A stretch of 33,395 bases of DNA from Desulfuromonadales bacterium (lineage in GTDB: Bacteria > Desulfobacterota > Desulfuromonadia > Desulfuromonadales > UBA2197): assembly GCA_014859605.1 (NCBI GenBank), contig JACUTW010000022.1:1-33395 (forward strand). Reading direction: 5' to 3'. Numbering within the stretch: position 1 is the first letter of the stretch; every line of letters starts with the position of its first letter. The notes under the pieces were generated by a model. It was not told where the DNA came from, did not search any database, and saw only the letters and a program-made list of their open reading frames with translations. This document shows, in pieces, positions 8,080-18,820 of this stretch. Both the position numbers and the translations under genes were made by a program.

Positions 8080-8509
8080 CCTGGTCCCCGCGTCTGAAGT
8101 GCTTTGCCAACGTCTCTTCGAGAATCCCCACATCGGCAATAAAGGCCGGCAGGAGAAGAAGCGTCTCTTTGGCGAAGCCTTCACCGTAGTCATGAGCGGT
8201 GTTATTGCGGTTATCACGATATTCAAACCAGCGCTCGACAGCGTCAAGGGAAAGAAGACCATGCACCGCGGCGAGACGAAGAAGCTCTTTGACCGTGGTC
8301 GCGTCGAGTTGCCGGGCGCCGTGCCCGAAGTCGCGCAAGGCCTTTCGGATCAACTTGAAACTCGTCTCCTGCACCAACTCATAGCCTTTGACAATGGCAT
8401 TACGAAAAACCTCTTGCTCGACACTCCCGGCCTCAGCTTGCCCGTAGAGGGTCACGGAGGATTGCAAAGTCTGGATGCAGCGCTGGAGATGGTCGGTATT
8501 GAGGTTCAT
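8072..8509 (-). CDS. hepT: HEPN-domain protein, HepT/HI0074-like toxin of a HEPN/MNT pair
   Basis: The 145-residue helical protein matches the HI0074/TIGR01987-type nucleotidyltransferase partner: NAIVKGYELVQETSFKLIRKAL, then DAVERWFEYRDNRNNTAHDY. The last segment is the R-x4-H-x-Y HEPN motif (R101, H106, Y108); in HepT toxins Arg and His form the RNase site and the Tyr is the residue modified by MntA. The gene starts six bases after the gyrB stop with only a weak ribosome site (GACCGGCGATG), so translation probably depends on ribosomes finishing gyrB. It is followed by mntA with an 8-base overlap. This gyrB-hepT-mntA-gyrA order is unusual. Family membership is well supported; toxicity in this organism is inferred. 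Confidence 0.88.
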   Translation of the reverse strand: MNLNTDHLQRCIQTLQSSVTLYGQAEAGSVEQEVFRNAIVKGYELVQETSFKLIRKALRDFGHGARQLDATTVKELLRLAAVHGLLSLDAVERWFEYRDNRNNTAHDYGEGFAKETLLLLPAFIADVGILEETLAKHFRRGDQDA

Positions 8510-8515
8510 CGCCGG

Positions 8516-12021
<3,506 letters not shown>

Positions 12022-12050
12022 CTGTTGTCATCGCCTTACCGGGTCTGCAC

Positions 12051-13169
12051 TTACAAGCGCATCGGCATGACGACGGCGAGGGTATCGGCATCCTTGACCG
12101 GTTGCAGCACGCCGGGGGAGAGGTTATCACGCAACTGCAAATAGATCGCGGATTCATTTTGGGCGTTAAGGATATCGATCAAATAACGAGCATTGAAACC
12201 GAGAGAAATTTCCGGGCCATCGTATTCGACTTCGATCTCTTCCTGAGCTTCACCGAGCTCGGGGTTGGAGGAAGAAATTTCCAGGATCCCGGGTTTAAGG
12301 ATTAATTTGACCCCGCGGGTCTTGTCACTCGACACGATCACCATGCGTCGCAAGGCGTGAAGGAAGATATCACAACGGATCGTTGCCTGAAAACCCTGCT
12401 GTTTCGGGATGACGCGATTGTAATCGGGAAATTCGCCATCGACCAAACGCATGACGACCGTCGTGGTCTCGCGTTGAATGACGACATTATTTTCGAGGAA
12501 ACCGACAAAAATCGTCCCGGTGCTCTCTTCGGCAATCTTACGCAGTTCGATGATCCCTTTGCGGGGCAGAATCACTCCCCGGGTTAATTCAACTCCGGCA
12601 GCAACACTGATCGGCCGCTGTACCAGGGCCAGACGATGGCCGTCGGTTGCGACCATGCGCAACAATTTTCGCCCGTCTTCATCGACCGCCTTCATGAAAA
12701 TACCGCCGAGATTATATTTGCTTTCGTCGGTAGAGACCGAAAAAAAGGTCTTTTCGATCATCTCGCAAATTTCCTGCCCGTCCATGGGCAAAAGATCGTT
12801 CTTGTTCAGTTTGGGAAAATGGGGGAATTCATCGGCAGGAAGACCGACAATATTAAAAAGAGCCTTGCCACTGCGGATTTCCACCCAGGAATTATCCCGC
12901 GAACGAAAGGAGACTTCACCACCGGGAAGTTCTTTGACAATTTCATAAAACTTTTTGGCCGAAACTGTCGTCCGTCCTTCGGTCTGTATTTGTGCCGGAT
13001 AAATCGAACGCATCCCGACTTCCAGATCGGTGGCCGTCAGACAAAGCTCTCCGTCACTGGCTTCAAGAAGAACATTCGACAACACCGGCAGGGTCGTTTT
13101 CTTTTCCACAATCCCCTGAATACGGCCAAGTCCTCTTAATAAAACCTCTTTTTCGATAGTAAACTGCAT
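12051..13169 (-). CDS. dnaN: DNA polymerase III beta subunit (sliding clamp)
   Basis: The 372-residue protein forms the ring-shaped clamp that tethers the replicative polymerase to DNA. MQFTIEKEVLLRGLGRIQGI, VLSNVLLEA, ATDLEVGMR and ATDGHRLALVQ are the usual clamp-domain landmarks, and the C-terminus ends VVMPMRL, the family's standard tail, which helps form the protein-binding pocket. It starts behind a full AGGAGG 5 bases from the ATG. It is the first gene after dnaA on the minus strand, separated by an AT-rich gap with DnaA-box-like sites. No anomaly is seen. Confidence 0.97.
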   Translation of the reverse strand: MQFTIEKEVLLRGLGRIQGIVEKKTTLPVLSNVLLEASDGELCLTATDLEVGMRSIYPAQIQTEGRTTVSAKKFYEIVKELPGGEVSFRSRDNSWVEIRSGKALFNIVGLPADEFPHFPKLNKNDLLPMDGQEICEMIEKTFFSVSTDESKYNLGGIFMKAVDEDGRKLLRMVATDGHRLALVQRPISVAAGVELTRGVILPRKGIIELRKIAEESTGTIFVGFLENNVVIQRETTTVVMRLVDGEFPDYNRVIPKQQGFQATIRCDIFLHALRRMVIVSSDKTRGVKLILKPGILEISSSNPELGEAQEEIEVEYDGPEISLGFNARYLIDILNAQNESAIYLQLRDNLSPGVLQPVKDADTLAVVMPMRL

Positions 13170-13357
13170 CTCTACCTCCTCTTAACTTCCCTTATTACTA
13201 AAAGACCTTAAATTTTTAAAAGAAACAGTCATATTAATAGGTAGCGTGGATAAACACAAAAAATTAAATTTATCTTTATTTTTAATAAGTTAAACTGTTC
13301 ATAAAAGTGTTCACAACTGCTGTAGCAATTTGTCTTCGACGTGGATAACTTAATTTC
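13170..13357. other. dnaA-dnaN intergenic region, possible part of the replication origin
   Basis: The gap is strongly AT-rich (for example 13256-13305) and contains two identical CGTGGATAA sites (13245-13253 and 13340-13348), each one base off the reverse DnaA box TGTGGATAA. Looser matches TGTTCATAA and TGTTCACAA lie between them. An AT-rich stretch flanked by DnaA boxes is the pattern of an unwinding element. No gene fits here. Confidence 0.5.
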
Positions 13358-14707
13358 TTACCGGACCAGCATAGCTCTGACACTTTCTATTGACGTCTTG
13401 AGCTGCACGTCCTCCTCCATCTGCTTTTCCATCTTCTTAATCGCGTAAATAATCGTTGAATGATCTTTTCCGCCAAATTTTTCACCAATGTCAGGAAAAG
13501 AGTATGAGGTCAACTGCCGGGAAAGATACATCGCTATCTGGCGGGGAAGAACCAGATTTTTAACCCTCTTCGCAGAGCGCAACTCACTGACCTTGATGTT
13601 AAAATAGGTGGCAACGGTCTTTTGAATCTCTTCAATCGAAATATCCCGACTCTTTTCAACCAAAATATGCTTTAAAACTTCCCGCGCGGTTGCTTCTGTG
13701 ACCGGAACAGACATTAAATTCGCATAGGCAACAATACGAACGAGATATCCTTCCAGTTCGCGGATATTGCTGTTAACGGAATTTGCAAGGTAACAAGCAA
13801 CATCTTCAGGGATTGAAAGACCGTTTTGCTCTGCTTTCATCCGCAAGATAGCGATCTTGGTTTCATTATCTGGTGGCTGGATATCAGCAATCAGACCCCA
13901 CTCAAAACGGGAGCGAATCCTTTCTTCCAATCCGGGGATTTCACGCGGAAATTTATCGGAAGTGACAACGATCTGTTTATTCTCTTCATATAAGGCATTG
14001 AAGGTATGAAAAAATTCTTCCTGCGTCCGCTCTTTGCCGGCAATAAATTGCACATCATCAATCAATAAAACATCGGCCGAACGAAATTTTTTACGGAATT
14101 CCTCCATCTTTTGATAACGAATAGAATTTATCAACTCGTTAATAAATTTTTCCGCCGTATAATAAATCACATTCATCTTCGGTTTGGTTTTAGTGATCTC
14201 CAGACCTATTGCGTTTATTAAATGGGTTTTTCCCAGTCCGACTCCCCCATAGATAAAGAGCGGGTTGTATGATTTGGCCGGTTCGTTGGCGACCGCCTGA
14301 CAGGCGGCAAAGGCAAATTGGTTGGATGTGCCGGATACGAACTTGTCAAAAGTATATAAGGGACTTAAATTACTTGCTTTTACGTTATTTTTAATTTTAT
14401 TGTCGTCGACCGGTTGTTTCTTCTCTTCGACTGGCAGGATCTTGATTTCGTTCTCTTTATTTTTCGAGCCTTCGTGCAGCTCAATTTTTATTTTAAAATT
14501 TTTCCCGCCAACTTTAGATAGAACCTGCTGCAGGGTCGATAAATAATGATCCCGGATCCATTCCCCGAAAAATTTATTGGGGACGCCAATAACAACCTGT
14601 TCTTCATTGATCGAGATACAGCGAATCGGTTTAATCCAGATATTAAATATTTGGTGGGGTAAATCATTTTCAAGTTTATTTAAAGTTTCGCGCCAAAGAT
14701 TTTGCAT
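13358..14707 (-). CDS. dnaA: Chromosomal replication initiator protein DnaA
   Basis: The 449-residue initiator binds DnaA boxes at oriC and opens the duplex. Domain I (about 1-80) is followed by a short lysine/asparagine-rich linker, then the AAA+ domain with Walker A GGVGLGKTH (154-162) and Walker B VLLIDDVQF (213-221), sensor region DKFPREIPGLEERIRSRFEW, and the C-terminal helix-turn-helix domain with the DnaA signature GGKDHSTIIYAIKKM. The ATG has no clear Shine-Dalgarno (GGACG about 9 bases upstream). Two inverted DnaA-box-like sites lie just upstream (14734-14768), suggesting autoregulation. Domain composition and length are normal. Confidence 0.98.
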   Translation of the reverse strand: MQNLWRETLNKLENDLPHQIFNIWIKPIRCISINEEQVVIGVPNKFFGEWIRDHYLSTLQQVLSKVGGKNFKIKIELHEGSKNKENEIKILPVEEKKQPVDDNKIKNNVKASNLSPLYTFDKFVSGTSNQFAFAACQAVANEPAKSYNPLFIYGGVGLGKTHLINAIGLEITKTKPKMNVIYYTAEKFINELINSIRYQKMEEFRKKFRSADVLLIDDVQFIAGKERTQEEFFHTFNALYEENKQIVVTSDKFPREIPGLEERIRSRFEWGLIADIQPPDNETKIAILRMKAEQNGLSIPEDVACYLANSVNSNIRELEGYLVRIVAYANLMSVPVTEATAREVLKHILVEKSRDISIEEIQKTVATYFNIKVSELRSAKRVKNLVLPRQIAMYLSRQLTSYSFPDIGEKFGGKDHSTIIYAIKKMEKQMEEDVQLKTSIESVRAMLVR

Positions 14708-14856
14708 AAAATAATACGTCCAATAAAACTTAAAATATCCACAACTTACTTAAACAGCTGTGGATATTGTAACCAATTAGAAAAATGAAAAAAAACTGAA
14801 ACGGAGAACAGCCAGACTAACAAAACTCTATAGAAACAGGCAAGGTTATTTTTTTC
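14708..14856. other. dnaA-rpmH divergent region, probable part of oriC
   Basis: Transcription diverges here: dnaA and its followers leave on the minus strand, rpmH and its followers on the plus strand. The region is AT-rich and holds a matched pair of DnaA-box-like sites plus A-runs (14784-14796). In many bacteria this junction is the origin or half of a two-part origin. Strand switch and boxes are seen; origin activity is inferred. Confidence 0.55.
14734..14768. promoter_or_regulatory. Inverted pair of DnaA boxes upstream of dnaA
   Basis: AATATCCACA (14734-14743) and its exact reverse complement TGTGGATATT (14759-14768) are separated by 15 bases. Each contains ATATCCACA, one base from the TTATCCACA consensus. 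Their position 26-60 bases upstream of the dnaA ATG fits both origin recognition and dnaA autorepression. Confidence 0.65.
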
Positions 14857-14885
14857 TTGACGTTATTCGGGCGAGTGACTATAAC
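14857..14885 (+). promoter_or_regulatory. Sigma-70-type promoter of rpmH
   Basis: TTGACG (14857-14862) and TATAAC (14880-14885) are separated by exactly 17 bases, 55 bases before the rpmH ATG. The match is close to the vegetative consensus and would drive the rpmH-rnpA-yidD-yidC series. Confidence 0.7.
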
Positions 14886-14940
14886 TTACCATTCTAAATT
14901 TACCATCACCCATTTTACCGTAGTAAGGAGTAGTTGCATC

Positions 14941-15093
14941 ATGTCAAAAAGAACTTATCAACCCAGCAAAATCCGGAGAAAACGTACCCACGGTTTTCGT
15001 GCTCGCATGGCAACAAAAGGTGGTCAGCTTGTTATCAAACGTCGTCGCAGCAGAGGACGTAAAGAACTCGTCGTGACGATCCCGACCAAGTAA
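14941..15093 (+). CDS. rpmH: 50S ribosomal protein L34
   Basis: A 50-residue, highly basic protein of the large ribosomal subunit. It begins [20 protein letters not shown] and ends in a [11 protein letters not shown]-type tail, the standard L34 pattern; four to six extra residues at the C-terminus (VVTIPTK) are slightly longer than the shortest family members. The ORF track starts at 14857 inside the promoter; the ATG at 14941 is right because it follows AAGGAG and matches the family start. It lies six bases upstream of rnpA, the near-universal neighbour. Confidence 0.97.
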   Translation: MSKRTYQPSKIRRKRTHGFRARMATKGGQLVIKRRRSRGRKELVVTIPTK

Positions 15094-15099
15094 TTCTAT

Positions 15100-15471
15100 A
15101 TGCAGACAAAACAGCCCTTGGATTTCCGTTTTCCCAAGGACTGCCGTATACGTAAGCATAATATTTATCAGTTGCTTTTTCGTAAGGGGCGGCGCATTGC
15201 GCTGCCCCATTTTATCATTTATTACACGATCCGTGACGACGGTCCGGCGCGATTAGGGACCACGGTCAGTCGCAAAGTCGGTAATGCGGTTGTCCGTAAT
15301 CACTGCAAGCGCCAATTAAAAGAATTTTTCCGGTCTATTCGCCACGCTGTACTTCCTTCGCTCGATCTCTCAATCCTTGCACGCCCCGGCGCTGCCCAAT
15401 TGACGACACAACAAGTTCGTCAAGAACTCCTTGAAGGTCTGCGCCACGCTGCTTTGGTAAATTTGCCATGA
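15100..15471 (+). CDS. rnpA: Ribonuclease P protein component
   Basis: The 123-residue basic protein assists the RNase P RNA in cutting 5' leaders from precursor tRNAs. The early [20 protein letters not shown] corresponds to the family's F-x-x-x-x-R-L-(R/K)-x-x-x-x-F region, and [20 protein letters not shown] is the conserved RNR-type RNA-binding motif, here with His/Cys in place of the more usual Arg/Ile (NRIKR). The 3' end overlaps yidD by four bases (ATGA), so the two are co-translated. Only the usual low sequence conservation limits certainty. Confidence 0.94.
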   Translation: MQTKQPLDFRFPKDCRIRKHNIYQLLFRKGRRIALPHFIIYYTIRDDGPARLGTTVSRKVGNAVVRNHCKRQLKEFFRSIRHAVLPSLDLSILARPGAAQLTTQQVRQELLEGLRHAALVNLP

Positions 15472-15677
15472 TTCAAAAAGTCTTCTTATCCCTTATAATT
15501 TTTTATCAGCGTTTTGTCTCCCCCCTGACAGCTCCTGCCTGCCGTTTTTATCCAAGCTGTTCCGAATACGCCCTGCAAGCAATTAAACTCTACGGCCCAT
15601 GGCGTGGTCTCTGGCGCTCTTTTCGTCGTATTTTAAAATGTCACCCTTTTCATCCGGGTGGATATGATCCGGTATAA
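15468..15677 (+). CDS. yidD: Membrane protein insertion efficiency factor YidD
   Basis: A 69-residue member of the YidD family, which assists YidC/Sec-dependent membrane protein insertion at the inner face of the cytoplasmic membrane. The signature [20 protein letters not shown], including the C-R-F-x-P-S-C-S motif, and the ending [13 protein letters not shown] are unmistakable. An amphipathic N-terminal helix ([15 protein letters not shown]) fits membrane association. It begins inside the rnpA stop (ATGA overlap) and is followed 32 bases later by yidC. Confidence 0.96.
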   Translation: MIQKVFLSLIIFYQRFVSPLTAPACRFYPSCSEYALQAIKLYGPWRGLWRSFRRILKCHPFHPGGYDPV

Positions 15678-15709
15678 CCTGAGGTTAATAGAAAGGATCA
15701 AAGAAGCAG

Positions 15710-17311
15710 ATGGAAAATAAAAATACGATTGTCGCTTTGGCATTAATGATGTTGCTCTGGATTGGATATACCTTCCTTTTCCCGACGCCACAGATTATCC
15801 CGACCCCGCCGGAAAATTCTCCTGCAACTGTGAACAGCGTGACGCCTTTCGCAGAAACGGCGCTGATTTCTCCGCCGACCATGCCATCCGCGACAGAAGT
15901 GCCGGCAGCGCAACTTAAAGATATCATCATCGAAACCGATCTTTACCGGGCGGTGTTCACGACGCGCGGAGCTCGTCTCAAAGAATTTTCTCTGAAGAAT
16001 TATCGTTCACATGCCGATGAATCCTCTTCTGAGGTGAACCTGGTCAGCTCGGCCGCGCAAGGTGGAACTTTCGGACTCACCGGCGAAGGGGATTTTTCTG
16101 TCGCTGATCATGTCATTTATTCCGTTGATCAAGCCGAGACTTTTTTCCGGATCAGCGGTAATGAAGAGCAGCGCCTCAGTTTTTCCTTTCTTCTCCCATC
16201 CGGGGTCACGCTGCTGAAAACCTACAAATTTAACGGCCAGAGTTATTCTGTTGCTGTCGACCTGCAGGTGCAAAATTCCTCTCCTTCTGCCAAACAGGGG
16301 ACGCTATCACTGGCTCTGCTCGAGGATACCGATCAGACGTTGACCGGTGATATTGTCGATGATACCTCGGCCGCCGCTTCTCTGGTCGGCAATAAACTGC
16401 GGGTTGATACCCTCTCGGATCTAAGCAAAGAGGAGAAGAGCTACAAAGACGAAGTCCTCTGGAGTGGCTATAAAAATAAATACTTCATAAAATCAGTCGG
16501 AGCAGCGGACCAGCAAAAGTACGAGGTCGCTATCCATAAAAAGGGCGCAATCGTTGAAACACGTTTTAAGTCCCCTTTATTGTTGATCCCTGCCGGTGGA
16601 CTGGTCTCTCTCAATTACTTCAGTTATCTCGGCCCCCTCGATTATCAAATCCTTCAGGATACCGGATATAACCTGGTCAGCGCCGTTGACATGGGTTTCT
16701 TTGAGATTTTGGCGAAGCCGCTCTTTTATGTGCTGAAATTCTTTTACAATTATGTTGGTAATTACGGTTGGGCAATCATTCTCCTCACGGTGCTGATCAA
16801 GATTATCTTCTGGCCTTTGACCGATAAAAGTTACAAGTCGATGAAGGCGATGCAGACGCTGCAACCGGAGATGACGAAACTGCGGGAAAAACACAAAAGC
16901 GACCGCGATACCCTCAATAAAGAGATCATGAATCTCTATAAAGAACATCGCGTCAATCCGCTTGGCGGCTGTTTACCGATGCTGGTGCAGATTCCGGTCT
17001 TCTTTGCGCTGTATCAGGTGCTGATGAATATGATCGAACTGCGTCATGCGCCTTTTATCTTCTGGCTGACTGATCTTTCGGTCAAAGATCCTTACTACAT
17101 TACCCCGCTGGTCATGGGGGCGACGATGTTCATTCAGCAGAAATTGACGCCGTCACAACTTGATCCCATCCAGCAAAAGATTTTTTTGATCATGCCGGTG
17201 GTCTTTACCTTCCTCTTCCTGAACTTCCCTTCCGGACTGGTCGTTTACTGGCTGGTGAATAACGTTTTGACGATTGCCCAGCAACTCTCCGTCAACCGGA
17301 AGAAAATCTGA
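15710..17311 (+). CDS. yidC: Membrane protein insertase YidC
   Basis: The 533-residue inner-membrane insertase has an N-terminal transmembrane segment (about residues 7-24, VALALMMLLWIGYTFLF), a large periplasmic domain of the Gram-negative type (about 30-330), and the conserved five-helix YidC/Oxa1 core from about residue 325. Core motifs are NYGWAIILLTVLIKIIFWPL, where Lys takes the place of the E. coli groove Arg366, KEHRVNPLGGCLPMLVQIPV and the final FPSGLVVYWLVNN. It inserts membrane proteins alone or with SecYEG. A jag/khpB gene, often found next in this position, is absent: a terminator and mnmE follow directly. Confidence 0.97.
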   Translation: MENKNTIVALALMMLLWIGYTFLFPTPQIIPTPPENSPATVNSVTPFAETALISPPTMPSATEVPAAQLKDIIIETDLYRAVFTTRGARLKEFSLKNYRSHADESSSEVNLVSSAAQGGTFGLTGEGDFSVADHVIYSVDQAETFFRISGNEEQRLSFSFLLPSGVTLLKTYKFNGQSYSVAVDLQVQNSSPSAKQGTLSLALLEDTDQTLTGDIVDDTSAAASLVGNKLRVDTLSDLSKEEKSYKDEVLWSGYKNKYFIKSVGAADQQKYEVAIHKKGAIVETRFKSPLLLIPAGGLVSLNYFSYLGPLDYQILQDTGYNLVSAVDMGFFEILAKPLFYVLKFFYNYVGNYGWAIILLTVLIKIIFWPLTDKSYKSMKAMQTLQPEMTKLREKHKSDRDTLNKEIMNLYKEHRVNPLGGCLPMLVQIPVFFALYQVLMNMIELRHAPFIFWLTDLSVKDPYYITPLVMGATMFIQQKLTPSQLDPIQQKIFLIMPVVFTFLFLNFPSGLVVYWLVNNVLTIAQQLSVNRKKI

Positions 17312-17332
17312 GTCAATTTTTTAGAGAACTCC

Positions 17333-17366
17333 GAGCCCTTCCGTTTCCAGCGGAAGGGCTCTTTTT
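17333..17366 (+). terminator. Rho-independent terminator after yidC
   Basis: A perfect 11-bp stem GAGCCCTTCCG / CGGAAGGGCTC with a 7-base loop is followed by TTTTT. It ends the rpmH-yidC series 17 bases before the mnmE start. Confidence 0.9.
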
Positions 17367-17383
17367 GTAGATTGAGATGATGT

Positions 17384-18748
17384 ATGGATATCAATAAAAC
17401 GATCGCGGCGATCGCCACCGGCCCCGGCGAATATGGTATCGCAATTTTACGAATCAGCGGCCCTTTGACTCTGAGCACCCTCAACGCCTTTGTGCGGCGT
17501 CGTCACAAAAAGGGGGAGTGGCAGGCAAGGACCCTGTACCACGGTCATTTTCATGATGCCTCGGGTGAAGTTGTCGATGAAATCATGGCGGTGTACTTCC
17601 CCGGTCCGCACTCCTTTACCGGGGAAGACTGTGGGGAGATTCATTGTCACGGCGGACGAATCATCCAGCGGCGTATTCTTGATGTCCTGATCCAGGGCGG
17701 TCTATCTCTTGCCCCCCCGGGAGAATTTACACGCCGCGCCTTTTTAAATGGCCGGATTGACCTGAGCCAGGCGGAAGCGGTCGCTGATTTAATCCATGCC
17801 CGCAGCGAAACTTCGCGGCGTCTGGCGGTAGCGCAACTCGACGGGGGACTCTTCCGCCTGGTCACGGCACTACGTCACCAGGCTGTCGATATCCTTGCCT
17901 TGATCGAAGCTTATGTAGATTTTCCGGAAGAAGATATTGACCCGGCGCAGGAAGGGCAAATCGCCGCGACTGCGACCTTTTTACAACAGGAATTCACCCG
18001 CCTGATCGCGAGTTACGAGCAGGGGCGGATCGTTCGTGACGGCGCTTCCCTCCTGATTCTGGGCCGTCCGAATGTCGGCAAGAGTTCTCTGATGAACCTC
18101 CTGGTCGGGGAAGAGCGTTCGATCGTCTCCGACCTCCCCGGTACAACCCGTGACACCATCGAGGAATCGATCGTCCTGTCTGGACTCCCTTTCCGCATTA
18201 TCGATTCTGCTGGCATTCGCGACAGTGAAGATCTCGTCGAATCCCTCGGTGTGCAACGGGCTCTGGCCAAGCTTGCCCAAGCTGATCTGGTTTTGCTGGT
18301 TTATGACGCGTCAGTCGGCTTTACCGCTGCCGATGCAGAGATTCTGCAGCGTTGTGCGTCGACCCCCCTCCTTTTAATTGCCAATAAAATCGACCTGCCT
18401 TGTGCCTCGCCACTGCCGCTGCCGGCTCTTCCGCAGTTGGCGGTCTCCTGTCGCGATCACTCCGGGATTGATCTTTTACCGGAAAAGATACAGGAAGTTC
18501 TTGCTCCTGATCTCGCTACCGAGATGGCGGAAGGGGCATTAATCTGTGACCTCCGCCACAAAGAGGCGCTCCTGCAGGCGCGGGAAGCGCTTGTCTCTTT
18601 TGAACGATTAGTGCAAAATGGGGCGCCGCTTGAGCTTGCCGCCTGTGAGTTGCGTGCTGTCCTGACCGCTCTGGGAGAGATTGCCGGCGAGACCACGACC
18701 GACGACATTCTCGACCGGATTTTTAGCCGTTTCTGCATCGGAAAATAG
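17384..18748 (+). CDS. mnmE: tRNA uridine-5-carboxymethylaminomethyl GTPase MnmE
   Basis: The 454-residue GTPase acts with MnmG to modify uridine 34 at the wobble position of certain tRNAs. The N-terminal tetrahydrofolate-binding domain (DINKTIAAIATGPGEYGIAI; FTRRAFLNGRIDLSQAEAV) is followed by an inserted G domain with GRPNVGKSS (G1), DLPGTTRDTIEE (G2), DSAGIRD (G3) and NKID (G4), and the helical domain ends in the diagnostic CIGK with its catalytic Cys. Length is typical. The gene is directly followed by a parS site and then by its partner mnmG. Confidence 0.98.
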   Translation: MDINKTIAAIATGPGEYGIAILRISGPLTLSTLNAFVRRRHKKGEWQARTLYHGHFHDASGEVVDEIMAVYFPGPHSFTGEDCGEIHCHGGRIIQRRILDVLIQGGLSLAPPGEFTRRAFLNGRIDLSQAEAVADLIHARSETSRRLAVAQLDGGLFRLVTALRHQAVDILALIEAYVDFPEEDIDPAQEGQIAATATFLQQEFTRLIASYEQGRIVRDGASLLILGRPNVGKSSLMNLLVGEERSIVSDLPGTTRDTIEESIVLSGLPFRIIDSAGIRDSEDLVESLGVQRALAKLAQADLVLLVYDASVGFTAADAEILQRCASTPLLLIANKIDLPCASPLPLPALPQLAVSCRDHSGIDLLPEKIQEVLAPDLATEMAEGALICDLRHKEALLQAREALVSFERLVQNGAPLELAACELRAVLTALGEIAGETTTDDILDRIFSRFCIGK

Positions 18749-18750
18749 TT

Positions 18751-18766
18751 TGTTCCACGTGAAACA
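18751..18766. promoter_or_regulatory. parS centromere site
   Basis: TGTTCCACGTGAAACA is an exact match to the ParB-binding consensus TGTTNCACGTGAAACA. It is palindromic except at the two N positions. It lies in the mnmE-mnmG gap, about 2.8 kb before parA and about 4 kb from the presumed origin, as expected for ParABS. I found no second copy by eye. Confidence 0.95.
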
Positions 18767-18820
18767 ACCACGCTAAGCCGCTGTAATTCATCGATTAATA
18801 GCCAAGACCAGGAACAAAAC

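Noticed and set aside
8080-8262. N-terminal extension of the nucleotidyltransferase in the ORF track
   Set aside because: It lies inside hepT in another frame and lacks family similarity; the ATG at 8079 fits coupling and length.
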